The notes under the pieces: model-generated
What the model saw: only the letters and a program-made list of their open reading frames with translations
Told to the model about the DNA's origin: nothing
Databases searched by the model: none
Program-made: the position numbers and the translations under genes
Part shown: positions 16,516 to 24,077 of the stretch, piece after piece
Position numbering within the stretch: position 1 is the first letter of the stretch
Layout: each line of letters begins with the position of its first letter
NCBI GenBank assembly: GCA_944326615.1
Contig: CALVEO010000009.1
Coordinates: forward strand, 1-49,828
Length of the DNA stretch: 49,828 bases
Origin: Candidatus Gastranaerophilales bacterium
GTDB taxonomy: Bacteria > Cyanobacteriota > Vampirovibrionia > Gastranaerophilales > Gastranaerophilaceae
Direction of reading: 5' to 3'

Positions 16516-16601
16516 TGATTTTATAGAAAAAGAGGGTAAAACGGGAGCGAACTTATGTGAGCGACTGACCAAAACTCGGGAAATCGAACAAAAATTGACG
16601 A

Positions 16602-16866
16602 AGAGGGTAAAAAACGGAGGCGAAGCCTCTGGCAAAGGAATAATAAGCAACACAAAAATCGACAAAGAGGGTAAAAACGGAGGCGAAGCCTCTGGCATAG
16701 AAATAATAAGCAACACAAAAATCGACAAAGAGGGTAAAAACGGAGGCGAAGCCTCTGGCAAAGGAATAATAAGCAACACAAAAATCGACAAAGAGGGTAA
16801 AAACGGAGGCGAAGCCTCTGGCATAGAAATAATAAGCAACACAAAAATCGACAAAGAGGGTAAAAA
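16602..16866 (+). repeat. Four 63-bp tandem repeats in the lpxA leader
   Basis: The period is exactly 63 bp: the landmark CGGAGGCGAAGCCTCTGGC starts at 16615, 16678, 16741 and 16804. Units alternate between two variants (GGCAAAGGAAT and GGCATAGAAAT), so the array looks like a duplicated 126-bp dimer. Each unit contains a GAGGC GAA GCCTC hairpin and ends with CAAAGAGGGTAAAAA, the same sequence that serves as the ribosome site just before the lpxA ATG. A diverged partial unit precedes it (16531-16601). The unit is a multiple of three, so several frames are open on both strands without being genes. Confidence 0.9.
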
Positions 16867-16868
16867 GA

Positions 16869-17672
16869 ATGATAGACAAAACCGCAATTATACATCCGTC
16901 TGCAAAGATTGCAGATGACGCAATAATAGGACCTTACGTTGTTATAGGTGAAAATGTTACAATAGGCCATAGAACAAGAGTAATCTCAAATGCTCATATT
17001 GAATTTGCCGAAATCGGCGATGATTGTACAATTTCTCCGTTTGCGACAATAGGCTCCGAGCCTCAGGATCTTGGCTACAAAGGCGAACCTACAAAAGTTG
17101 TTATAGGCGACGGTACAATTATTAAAGAAAATGTAACAGTCCATAGAGGCGCTGCCTGCGGGGATTTCACAACAAGAATAGGCAAAAAATGCCTGCTTAT
17201 GGTAGGCTCACATGTAGCTCATAACTGTGTTCTTGCAGATGAAGTAATTTTAGCAAATCTCGTAACTTTAGGCGGACATGTTCATGTAGGTTTCGGGGCT
17301 TTTGTAGGCGGGATGAGCGTATTCCACCAGAATATAAGAATAGGCGATATGGCTATTATAAGCGGATTTTCAGCATCGCGTCAGGATATTCTTCCGTATT
17401 CAAAAGGCGAAGGCAGACCTCCTGTACCGCGCGGTTTGAATGTAATTGCGATGAAACGCAGAGGAGTGTCTCAGGAAATCAGAACAGCCACAAATGAAGC
17501 TTTCAAACTGTTGATTTCCGAAGAATACAATACTTCTCAGGCAATCGAAAAGATTAAAGCTGAAATTCCGATGAATGAATATATTGAAAAAATGATTGAA
17601 TTTATTCAAACATCAAAACGCGGGGTGCTTTTAAAAACCCACAAGTCAGGCCACGAATCTCTAGAAGCGTAG
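16869..17672 (+). CDS. lpxA: UDP-N-acetylglucosamine acyltransferase
   Basis: First step of lipid A synthesis. Left-handed beta-helix hexapeptide repeats fill residues 1-190, with IGSEPQDLGYKGE (62-73) and HVAHNC, including the presumed catalytic His118. The C-terminal helical domain completes 267 residues. Unlike E. coli, it is separated from lpxD-fabZ by an unknown gene and has its own promoter with a tandem-repeat leader. The ribosome site GAGGGTAAAAAGA is the end of the last repeat unit, so repeat structure could affect translation. Confidence 0.96.
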   Translation: MIDKTAIIHPSAKIADDAIIGPYVVIGENVTIGHRTRVISNAHIEFAEIGDDCTISPFATIGSEPQDLGYKGEPTKVVIGDGTIIKENVTVHRGAACGDFTTRIGKKCLLMVGSHVAHNCVLADEVILANLVTLGGHVHVGFGAFVGGMSVFHQNIRIGDMAIISGFSASRQDILPYSKGEGRPPVPRGLNVIAMKRRGVSQEIRTATNEAFKLLISEEYNTSQAIEKIKAEIPMNEYIEKMIEFIQTSKRGVLLKTHKSGHESLEA

Positions 17673-17890
17673 CCGCTTCACCCGCTACACAGGTGTTGAT
17701 AAAACTTGTACAGTCCAAGCTAAAGAAGGAGCGCGACGCTTCACCCATAACAGGGCTATGCATAAGCCTACCGGTATCAAATACCGCTTTATTCTGGCAA
17801 CACACTCAGGGATGTCATCCCCGAAATAAATTCGGGGCAGGCTCTGAACTTGTTTCAGGATCTAAAAACTTATCCCCCTGTTTTGCTTGA
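17665..17890. repeat. Intergenic palindromic repeats between lpxA and the aminopeptidase
   Basis: AAGCG TAGC CGCTT lies at the end of lpxA. 17814-17863 holds two hairpins, CCCCGAA...TTCGGGG and a CTGAACTTGTTTCAG palindrome, related to the in-frame insertion in lpd (3129-3155). I see no gene in this 254-base gap; a short open frame across it is a repeat by-product. Confidence 0.65.
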
Positions 17891-17926
17891 TATATCATTA
17901 TAAAAATTTATTTACAGGAGTGAACC

Positions 17927-19048
17927 ATGCAAAAAACAATCTGGGAAAAATATGCCGAAGTTCTTGTCGATTATTCGACAAACGTTCAAAAAGGCGACCT
18001 TGTACAGATCAGGGCAACAAGCATTTATGCAAAAGAGCTTGTTAAAGCTGTTTATAAAAGAGTAATTCAAAAAGGTGCACATCCTATTTTGAGAACATCT
18101 TTTGAAGATATGTCGGATATTTTTATCAAATATGCATCTGATGAACAGTTAGACTATATTGATCCGATTATAAAACTGGAATACGAAACCGTTAATAAAT
18201 TTATTTCAATCGGTGCGCCAATGAACACTAAAAATATGGCGCGGGCTGATATGAAAAAGCTTGCACGCCGTTCAAAAGCTTCTCAAGGTTTGTCAAAACT
18301 TCTTATGGATAGAGCCGCCAAAGGCGAAGCCTCTTGGGTTGTCGCAGATGTTCCGACACATGCGCTTGCACAGGAAGCCAAAATGTCTTTTGATGAATAC
18401 TCGGAATTCCTTTTCAAATCCTGCTACCTTGATCTGGATAATCCTGTTGCAAAATTGAAAGAACTGGATGAAAAACAGACTAAATGGGCAAATTACTTAA
18501 ACGGGGTAAAAAAATTACGCATTACAGGCGAAAAAACTGATATAACCTTTGGTGTTGAAGAAAGAAAATGGATTAGCTGTTCAGGACTTAACAACTATCC
18601 TGACGGTGAAGTTTTCACATCTCCTGTTGAAGATGATATTAACGGTGAAATCTACTTTGACTTTCCGCAAAACTACCGCGGGAATTCTGCAACAGGCGTT
18701 CATCTGTGGATTGAAAACGGGCAGATAGTAAAATTTGATGCAGATACAGGTCGTGATTTTCTTGAAGCAATGCTGAATACTGATGAAGGTTCAAAAGGCA
18801 TCGGAGAAATTGCAATCGGAACAAATGATGAAATTCAGGAAATTACCGGAAATATTCTCTTTGATGAAAAAATCGGCGGAGCAATCCACATGGCAGTCGG
18901 CGCATCCTACCCAGAAACAGGCGGGAAAAATGTTTCAGGAGTTCACTGGGATATGATTAAAAACATGAAACCATCCAATGATAATGCCGGCGGAAAAATT
19001 TACGCTGATGACAAACTTATTTATGAAAACGGGAAATTTCTGATATGA
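17927..19048 (+). CDS. M29-family metallo-aminopeptidase (AmpS/AmpT type)
   Basis: Cytoplasmic metal-dependent aminopeptidase. The C-terminal half carries the family signatures: NNYPDGEVFTSPVEDD, a GIGEIAIGTN segment with the second glutamate, and IHMAVGASYPETGGKN followed by SGVHWDMI with metal-binding His and Asp. 373 residues is close to the usual 370-410. AGGAG precedes ATG 17927. The stop overlaps the next gene (ATGA), a GNAT acetyltransferase. Confidence 0.9.
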   Translation: MQKTIWEKYAEVLVDYSTNVQKGDLVQIRATSIYAKELVKAVYKRVIQKGAHPILRTSFEDMSDIFIKYASDEQLDYIDPIIKLEYETVNKFISIGAPMNTKNMARADMKKLARRSKASQGLSKLLMDRAAKGEASWVVADVPTHALAQEAKMSFDEYSEFLFKSCYLDLDNPVAKLKELDEKQTKWANYLNGVKKLRITGEKTDITFGVEERKWISCSGLNNYPDGEVFTSPVEDDINGEIYFDFPQNYRGNSATGVHLWIENGQIVKFDADTGRDFLEAMLNTDEGSKGIGEIAIGTNDEIQEITGNILFDEKIGGAIHMAVGASYPETGGKNVSGVHWDMIKNMKPSNDNAGGKIYADDKLIYENGKFLI

Positions 19049-19629
19049 TAGTAAGAAATTTTACAGACAGCGATATTAATGAAGCCTCGAAAATTGCCAA
19101 TCTTGTATGGGGTGATTTGTATGTAAATGAGAGTAAAGAACTCCAAAAAATTATATATGACTTTACACTCAAATACTATTATTTAAATAAGGCATTTTCT
19201 TTTGCATTAGATGATGGCGGTGTAAAAGGACTTGTTTTTGCATCTTCAAAAACTGATAAAAATAACAGCGTTGAAAATTTTAAAACTGAAATACAACTCC
19301 TGTCAAATAATGATAAAATGACAGCTTTTAATCTTCTGGATTACGTTGAAAATACAGGTAAAGAAGTTAAAGCAGCAATGAATGAAAATGATTTGATGAT
19401 GGGGCTTTTTATCAGCATACAAAAAGGCGGCGGCAAAATGCTTCTTTCAAAACTTGTTGAAACAGCAAAAGAAAACGGCATAAAAAATATTTACCTCTGG
19501 ACAGATACAACATGCGATTATGACTACTATCAAAAAAATAAATTCACGCTTGTTAAAGAAATTGAAAATCAAGTGAATAACAAAAAAATAAATACACTAA
19601 TTTTCAAAAAAGAAATTCAGAAGGAGTAA
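19045..19629 (+). CDS. GNAT-family N-acetyltransferase
   Basis: Acyl-CoA-dependent acetyltransferase fold of unknown substrate. It has an N-terminal MIVRNFTDSDINEASKIAN start and a long central excursion. The acetyl-CoA loop is at about residues 127-133 (QKGGGKMLL), followed by LVETAKENGIKNIYLWTDT and a YYQKNKF motif typical of the C-terminal half. It overlaps the aminopeptidase by four bases and is followed two bases later by a small gene, so the three form an operon. Confidence 0.82.
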   Translation: MIVRNFTDSDINEASKIANLVWGDLYVNESKELQKIIYDFTLKYYYLNKAFSFALDDGGVKGLVFASSKTDKNNSVENFKTEIQLLSNNDKMTAFNLLDYVENTGKEVKAAMNENDLMMGLFISIQKGGGKMLLSKLVETAKENGIKNIYLWTDTTCDYDYYQKNKFTLVKEIENQVNNKKINTLIFKKEIQKE

Positions 19630-19631
19630 TA

Positions 19632-19964
19632 ATGATAAAAATTTCACCGGATCTTACATCACCCGTTGCAAAAAGGATTGCTAAATTAAAATCTGATATG
19701 GTATTTTCTGCCGCTGCAGGCAATTATAAAATTTTTAAAAATGCAATGAAAGAACACGCAAAATTAGCTGTGGATAATTTTGAACTGTCAAAAAATATAT
19801 CAGCACCGTCAGTAAAAGCTCCTTTATTTTCTAAAGCTGGTTTGAGAATGGCAAAAGTCTGGTTTTTAAATATGTTCAGAATAAAAACACCTGAAGAAAA
19901 ACTTCTCAAAAAAATGGCAAAACAGGAAAAGTTAAAACAGGAAGCTCAAAAGTATATATACTAA
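19632..19964 (+). CDS. Basic protein of unknown function (110 aa)
   Basis: Not recognised. It begins two bases after the GNAT stop with AAGGAG inside that gene's end, so it is translationally coupled. The product is Lys/Ala-rich and mostly helical; the last 30 residues (PEEKLLKKMAKQEKLKQEAQ) could form a short coiled coil. There is no clear signal peptide or membrane segment. Confidence 0.6.
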   Translation: MIKISPDLTSPVAKRIAKLKSDMVFSAAAGNYKIFKNAMKEHAKLAVDNFELSKNISAPSVKAPLFSKAGLRMAKVWFLNMFRIKTPEEKLLKKMAKQEKLKQEAQKYIY

Positions 19965-20111
19965 ATTAATAATATTTCCACTATACAGATGATTAAGATT
20001 TTACAGTTTCTGTTAATATATGATTGAGGGTAAGCCCTAATTATCATATCCATACTTCTGCGGCACAAACTACAAATTTGTTAAACCGGTAGAGGAAAGG
20101 AGGTGGTAAAA

Positions 20112-20183
20112 GTGATATTCAGCATAACTGAAAAAGAACTAGTAATATTATTCTTAATACTACTAGTTCTAAAATCACTATAG
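20112..20183 (+). CDS. 23-residue hydrophobic membrane peptide
   Basis: GTG 20112 lies eight bases after a perfect AGGAGG. The product begins MIFSITEKEL, then has an unbroken Leu/Ile/Val/Phe segment of about 11 residues and ends KSL. A strong hairpin with a T-rich tail follows at once, so this is a compact transcription unit. The size and character resemble type I toxin peptides or small membrane-protein regulators, but no antisense RNA is evident by eye and the family is unknown to me. The leader (19965-20100) contains an AGGG TA AGCCCT-like hairpin. Confidence 0.55.
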   Translation: MIFSITEKELVILFLILLVLKSL

Positions 20184-20228
20184 AGGGCTTTTAAAGGGGC
20201 AAGCGGTAACTTGTCCCGCCCTTTTCTT
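20184..20228 (+). terminator. Terminator after the 23-residue peptide
   Basis: The inner stem GGGGCAAG/CTTGTCCC is nested in an outer AGGGC/GCCCT stem, followed by TTTTCTTT. Confidence 0.75.
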
Positions 20229-20266
20229 TATTATAAATCATGTTTTTATAAATTTCAAGTGTATTT

Positions 20267-20494
20267 TTAATTTTCATCAGGCACATATCTGAACAGGTCA
20301 TTCGGGGTACAGTCCAATGCAAAGCAGAGTTTGTTAAGCGTTTCAAACTCAATACCTTTTGATTTGTCATGATAAATATTATATAAAGTTTTTCTGTTAA
20401 TTCCGGTTAGCTTCGCAACTTCACCTCTGTCCATTCTTTTTATACCTAAAATAATTGAAAATCTATTTTTTATCATGGTATTTATAATAACCAT
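20267..20494 (-). CDS. Small XRE/Cro-type helix-turn-helix regulator
   Basis: A 75-residue DNA-binding domain of the HTH_26/YozG type: MDRGEVAKLTGINRKTLYNIYHDKSKGIEFETLNKLCFALDCTPNDLF. The helix-turn-helix spans about residues 24-45, and the DCTPNDLF ending is the typical last helix. A second ATG at 20476 is possible; neither start has a strong ribosome site. It is divergent from a 72-residue gene about 95 bp away, which may be a regulatory target. Confidence 0.8.
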   Translation of the reverse strand: MVIINTMIKNRFSIILGIKRMDRGEVAKLTGINRKTLYNIYHDKSKGIEFETLNKLCFALDCTPNDLFRYVPDEN

Positions 20495-20588
20495 TTGGTA
20501 AATAAATTACTTTATTGAGGTGAATATTAGACATGTAGGTAATATACACCCCATATTTTTTAATATATATTAATACCGGAGGTAAGAA

Positions 20589-20807
20589 ATGGATAAAAAA
20601 GAAAAATTAAAAACTGTTGGAATTATTGAAAGCGCTGCTGTTGAGCTTAAGAGTTTACTTGAGACGGCACAAAAATTTACTGACGGGAAAGCTAATAATA
20701 GAGACCTGAAAGAAATCGATTTCTGCCTGTCGAAAATGGAAGAACACGTGTATAAATTGAATAATTTGTTTTCTGAAAATAAAATTGAAGAACTTCTTAA
20801 ATCATAA
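20589..20807 (+). CDS. Small helical protein of unknown function (72 aa)
   Basis: GGAGGTAAGAA precedes ATG 20589. The product is charged and predominantly helical with heptad-like leucines, suggesting a two-helix or coiled-coil protein, with no known motif. It is divergent from the XRE gene; the stop is one base from the convergent holB stop. Confidence 0.6.
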   Translation: MDKKEKLKTVGIIESAAVELKSLLETAQKFTDGKANNRDLKEIDFCLSKMEEHVYKLNNLFSENKIEELLKS

Positions 20808-20808
20808 T

Positions 20809-21666
20809 TTATAATATCAATTTAAAACTCAAAGTTTCAATAATAGTCTGAATATTAATATTCAGACGGTATTCTTTTTTTGCTGTTTCAATTGCTTTTA
20901 TATCAGAAATAAGCTTTACTTTCAGCGATAAATTATCAAGATTTATTTTTAAAAGAGCATCAATATAATTCTGCATCTGTGTAAAAACTTCTAACGGATC
21001 AACCATTTTTGCAATATCAAGAATTTTGTCATTGAAATCAAGAACTTCATTCCTTTCAAGCTCCAGATACCCGTCCATTGCATCTTTAACTAACGAATAA
21101 TCTCTATTTTCATCCTTCATTGAAGGAACATAAAAACACTGAGCACGCGAAACAACTGTTGTTATCATATCTGATTTATCTTTTGTCAGAAATATAAATG
21201 TCGTATTTGAAGGCGGTTCTTCAAATGTTTTCAATAAAGCGTTGGCGGCGTCTGCCTGAAAATTCAACTGGTTTAGCCCCTGAATATTTCCATCTTTATC
21301 TCTGTCGCAAAAGATTAAAACCCTGTGGTAATCAGATGTTACAAGAAGGTCATTTTTAATCATTCTGGCCTGATCAATTGAGATTACTGTTTTGGAAGTA
21401 TCATCAGAAGGTTTGTTATCAACTTTAGAAATTGTTAAAACAGCGGGATGATTGTTTTCTCTAATCCATTTACAATTGAGACACTGACAATTTTGAGTAT
21501 GGTCGCCTGAACAATTTAGCATTCTTGCAATCTCAAGCGCAAGTTCATACTGCGATTGAACATCCGAGCCGTAAAACAGAATACAATGCGCTATTTGACG
21601 GTTTTGCGACGATATACCGTTATCAAAATATTTCATTAAAAATGGATATTGTTCTCTTACATTCAT
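20809..21666 (-). CDS. holB: DNA polymerase III delta-prime subunit (HolB-like)
   Basis: Clamp-loader AAA+ subunit. The N-terminal region has QIAHCILFYGS, where a Walker A would be, with no GKT, as expected for delta-prime. A four-cysteine zinc module (C-x8-C-x-C-x2-C, about residues 52-65) and ANALLKTFEEPPSNTTFIFLT then VVSRAQCF are diagnostic. 285 residues is a little short; the C-terminal collar domain is diverged. holA lies 91 bases upstream on the same strand, so two clamp-loader genes sit together. Confidence 0.9.
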   Translation of the reverse strand: MNVREQYPFLMKYFDNGISSQNRQIAHCILFYGSDVQSQYELALEIARMLNCSGDHTQNCQCLNCKWIRENNHPAVLTISKVDNKPSDDTSKTVISIDQARMIKNDLLVTSDYHRVLIFCDRDKDGNIQGLNQLNFQADAANALLKTFEEPPSNTTFIFLTKDKSDMITTVVSRAQCFYVPSMKDENRDYSLVKDAMDGYLELERNEVLDFNDKILDIAKMVDPLEVFTQMQNYIDALLKINLDNLSLKVKLISDIKAIETAKKEYRLNINIQTIIETLSFKLIL

Positions 21667-21757
21667 ATATTTATCCTTGTTATTATTGAAGGCAGGCTTT
21701 TTACATAAGTCTCATGCGCAGCACCGATAACAGTTTGACCTCCGGCCTTCTCAGCTT

Positions 21758-22717
21758 CTAACATCTAAACAACGCATTTTCCACCTCTTTTTCAACGTCA
21801 AGCGCAAGTCCTGATTTAATCCTGTATTCCGCATCTGTCAGGCTTTCTTTAAGTTTGACTAAATCACGCAGGTTATTTTTTTTAAGTTTTTGCAGAGTTA
21901 ATTTTACAACATACTCATGCATTCCTGTCATTCTGGAAAGCTCCATAGACGATGCGCTTTGTGCTTTTGCCTTAAGAATTATCCAGCGTCTGAGCATTGT
22001 CTGCAAGGTTGACAAAATTTCAAGCGGATATCTTGTGTCAAGCAGTTTTCTGTATTCAAGAAGAGCTTTATCCTTTTCGTTTTCCATTAAAAAATCTGAA
22101 AATGCAAACAAATCCTCATTGGAAATACAAATTTCCCTGACCATATCGGCTGTTATAACGTCTTTCGGATATGCAAAAAGCTTCAATTTATCAAGTTCAC
22201 TGTCTATCTGGCGAAGATTATTCCCTATTTGTGAAATTATAGCAGTCAGTGCATTTTTATCAAGTTTTATCCCCTTTGATTTTCCCTGCTTAATAATCCA
22301 GCCTTCAAGTTCTGAGGTTTTGTATGTTGGAATTACGTTGCATTCAACTGCGTTATACTTTTTCAAAATTTTAAATAACTTTTTACGGCTGTCGAGTTTT
22401 TTACCCTCATTTCTCGGAAGCTGCGCAACAAAAACTATGTCAAGATTTTCGTTATTGCCTTCCAGTGCACTTTCTATCTCTTTAATCTCTTTATCTTCAA
22501 AAGTTTTTGAAAAATAATCAAGGCAATTAATTACAATGAGCATTTTCCCAAACATCATGGGCTGTGAACGCAGGATTGAAATTAAATCAGGGAATTTCGG
22601 ATTATCATAAGTTTTGAAAGACATTTCAAGAAAATTTTTATCAAGCCCTTTTTTAAGTTTGCCGATTTCCTGTTCAATATTGTAATCTTCTTCGCCGTAA
22701 AAAAAGTATATTGCCAT
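21758..22717 (-). CDS. holA: DNA polymerase III delta subunit
   Basis: Clamp-loader wrench that opens the beta clamp. It starts with MAIYFFYGEEDYNIEQEI, which is typical, followed by a LRSQPMMFGKMLIVI segment. The C-terminal third has the SDFLMENEKDKAL and LARMTGMHEYVVKL-type pattern (here LSRMTGMHEYVVKLTLQKL). 319 residues is normal. No strong ribosome site is visible; an AT-rich TAATAA lies six bases before the ATG. Confidence 0.92.
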   Translation of the reverse strand: MAIYFFYGEEDYNIEQEIGKLKKGLDKNFLEMSFKTYDNPKFPDLISILRSQPMMFGKMLIVINCLDYFSKTFEDKEIKEIESALEGNNENLDIVFVAQLPRNEGKKLDSRKKLFKILKKYNAVECNVIPTYKTSELEGWIIKQGKSKGIKLDKNALTAIISQIGNNLRQIDSELDKLKLFAYPKDVITADMVREICISNEDLFAFSDFLMENEKDKALLEYRKLLDTRYPLEILSTLQTMLRRWIILKAKAQSASSMELSRMTGMHEYVVKLTLQKLKKNNLRDLVKLKESLTDAEYRIKSGLALDVEKEVENALFRC

Positions 22718-22754
22718 ACTAAATTATTAGCAAAAACAAATTTAATATTCAAAC

Positions 22755-23540
22755 TTACCAGGGATAATCTTCACTTATCTGCCATCCGTCTTGAACAATA
22801 ACCTTTGCACAGGCATACCCCCCTTTATCCGCATCTTTATTACACATATGTTCAGTCGGTTCCAGACATTCATCTCCCGTACAAGAACCGGAAGGAGATA
22901 AATCGCTTGTGTTCTTATTAATCCAGAATGTAAATAAATCTTTACCTAACACATTTGGTCTTTTATAACCGTTAATATCAACCATAATAGTTCTATAACT
23001 CCCGTCATCAGGTGCCCAGGAATCAACAAATATTATTGTTCCGTCTGCTAATTTTCTTACAGAAGTGTCCGAAGCATTTCCAATATATTCTGTAATAGTC
23101 TGGCCGTTGAGATATTTATAATTAAGAAGTGTGTTTAAATCCCCGGCTGATGTTTTGCCTATACTTTTTAGAAAAGGAACTATATATTTTTCCATAAAAA
23201 CATCTGAGTCTAAAGTTAAATCCCAGTATTCTATTTCACCGTTTTCAATCTCTGAAAGTTTTACGGCCTGAGCAAGCTGTGAATAGCTCTTTTTAAGACT
23301 GGTTACTGTTACCTGTTTTTGATAGTTTGCTATTAAAGCAGGCATTGTTAAAGCTGCAACCACGCCTATAATTCCTAAGGTTATCAAAACTTCAGCCAGA
23401 GTGAACGCAGCGCGACGAATGTTGTCAAAGTGGGCTACGTGCGTAGCACATTTCACCAAATTAAACGCGGCTTGACGAATGTCGTCAAAGTGGACTACGT
23501 GCGTAGCACCTTCGGCCAAAGTAAATGCAGAATTTTTCAT
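22755..23540 (-). CDS. Type IV pilin-like protein with tandemly repeated prepilin leader
   Basis: The prepilin motif occurs three times: AFTLAE (5-10), AFNLVK (25-30) and AFTLAE (45-50). Only the last leads into the hydrophobic helix VLITLGIIGVVAALTMP. The 20-residue spacing reflects two 60-bp DNA repeats. The globular part contains VDINGYKRPNVLGKDLFTF, several cysteines and the GWQISEDYPW ending shared with the other pilin-like sequences here. I chose ATG 23540 because the predicted promoter leaves only about 3 bases before ATG 23564; neither has a ribosome site. The product should be a pilus or pseudopilus subunit if processed at the third site. It is divergent from an XRE regulator. Confidence 0.85.
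   Translation of the reverse strand: MKNSAFTLAEGATHVVHFDDIRQAAFNLVKCATHVAHFDNIRRAAFTLAEVLITLGIIGVVAALTMPALIANYQKQVTVTSLKKSYSQLAQAVKLSEIENGEIEYWDLTLDSDVFMEKYIVPFLKSIGKTSAGDLNTLLNYKYLNGQTITEYIGNASDTSVRKLADGTIIFVDSWAPDDGSYRTIMVDINGYKRPNVLGKDLFTFWINKNTSDLSPSGSCTGDECLEPTEHMCNKDADKGGYACAKVIVQDGWQISEDYPW
23401..23520. repeat. Two 60-bp tandem repeats in a pilin leader
   Basis: The units 23401-23460 and 23461-23520 are largely alike and each carries the palindrome GCTACG TG CGTAGC. A third, partial unit follows (GTAAATGCAG). Each unit duplicates the AFTLAE-coding segment in frame. Confidence 0.85.
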
Positions 23541-23573
23541 ATTTTTATAATCAATCTGATACATTATATCATT

Positions 23574-23602
23574 ATTTTACATTATTATATCACTTTTGTC
23601 AA
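23574..23602 (-). promoter_or_regulatory. Promoter of the repeated-leader pilin gene
   Basis: On the minus strand: consensus -35 TTGACA (23597-23602), a 17-base spacer and TAAAAT (23574-23579). The predicted start is near 23567. Confidence 0.55.
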
Positions 23603-23635
23603 TATAAACTGATATAAAAAATCATCACACAATAT

Positions 23636-23654
23636 ATTTATACATTGTATAAAT
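23636..23654. promoter_or_regulatory. Operator-like dyad upstream of the XRE gene
   Basis: ATTTATAC ATT GTATAAAT is a perfect 8+8 dyad. Its right arm contains a TATAAA box eight bases before the XRE ATG. This fits an autoregulatory operator, close enough to the divergent pilin promoter to affect both. Confidence 0.5.
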
Positions 23655-23661
23655 TATTATT

Positions 23662-23967
23662 ATGGAAAGCATAAAAAATTTATTCGGGAAAAGGATTAAA
23701 GAATTAAGGAAAGAACGCTCACTTACTCAGGAGAGACTTGCCGAACTTATTGGGATTGATACAAGAAATTTGATAAAAATTGAAAACGGTGAGACTTTTC
23801 CGCGTGTAAATACACTGGACAAACTCATTGAAGTTTTTGATATTACACCGGATGAAATCTTAAGAACGGAACACTTGAAAGATACAGAGATTTTGAAAAA
23901 CAAAATAATAGACAAGCTTAACAGCGATGAAAAGCTTGTCCGTATGATTTATAAAATGCTTTTTTAG
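23662..23967 (+). CDS. XRE-family transcriptional regulator (101 aa)
   Basis: A canonical HTH_3 domain spans residues 9-66: RIKELRKERSLTQERLAELIGIDTRNLIKIENGETFPRVNTLDKLIEVFDI. A short helical tail follows (about 70-101), perhaps for dimerisation. No ribosome site is seen. A perfect dyad lies directly upstream. It is divergent from the pilin gene and could regulate it; this is inferred from position only. Confidence 0.88.
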   Translation: MESIKNLFGKRIKELRKERSLTQERLAELIGIDTRNLIKIENGETFPRVNTLDKLIEVFDITPDEILRTEHLKDTEILKNKIIDKLNSDEKLVRMIYKMLF

Positions 23968-24077
23968 GTCAATAAAATTATTTTTTTTGCCATCATGAAT
24001 TTATTTCAATAGCCCACACAGATTCTGAAACAATTTCACAATAACATGTCAGTCAATAATCTAAAAATCTTTCCTTT

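Noticed and set aside
16602-16866. Possible CRISPR array
   Set aside because: Units are contiguous 63-bp tandem copies with no unique spacers, and no cas genes are nearby.
16492-16970. Overlapping open frames on both strands of the tandem array upstream of lpxA (for example minus-strand repeats of TLFVDFCVAYY)
   Set aside because: The 63-bp period is a multiple of three and lacks stops in several frames, so these are by-products of the repeat; none has a ribosome site or a recognisable domain.
17693-17890. Plus-strand frame of 65 codons between lpxA and the aminopeptidase
   Set aside because: It consists of palindromic repeat sequence and has no ribosome site.
18300-18345. GGCGAAGCC core inside the aminopeptidase gene
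   Set aside because: The surrounding AAKGEASW sequence fits the family at that position, and there is no outer palindrome, so chance is likely.
21855-22517. Long antisense frame of 220 codons opposite holA
   Set aside because: Ser/Leu/Phe-rich shadow of the holA coding sequence; holA motifs are clear on the other strand.
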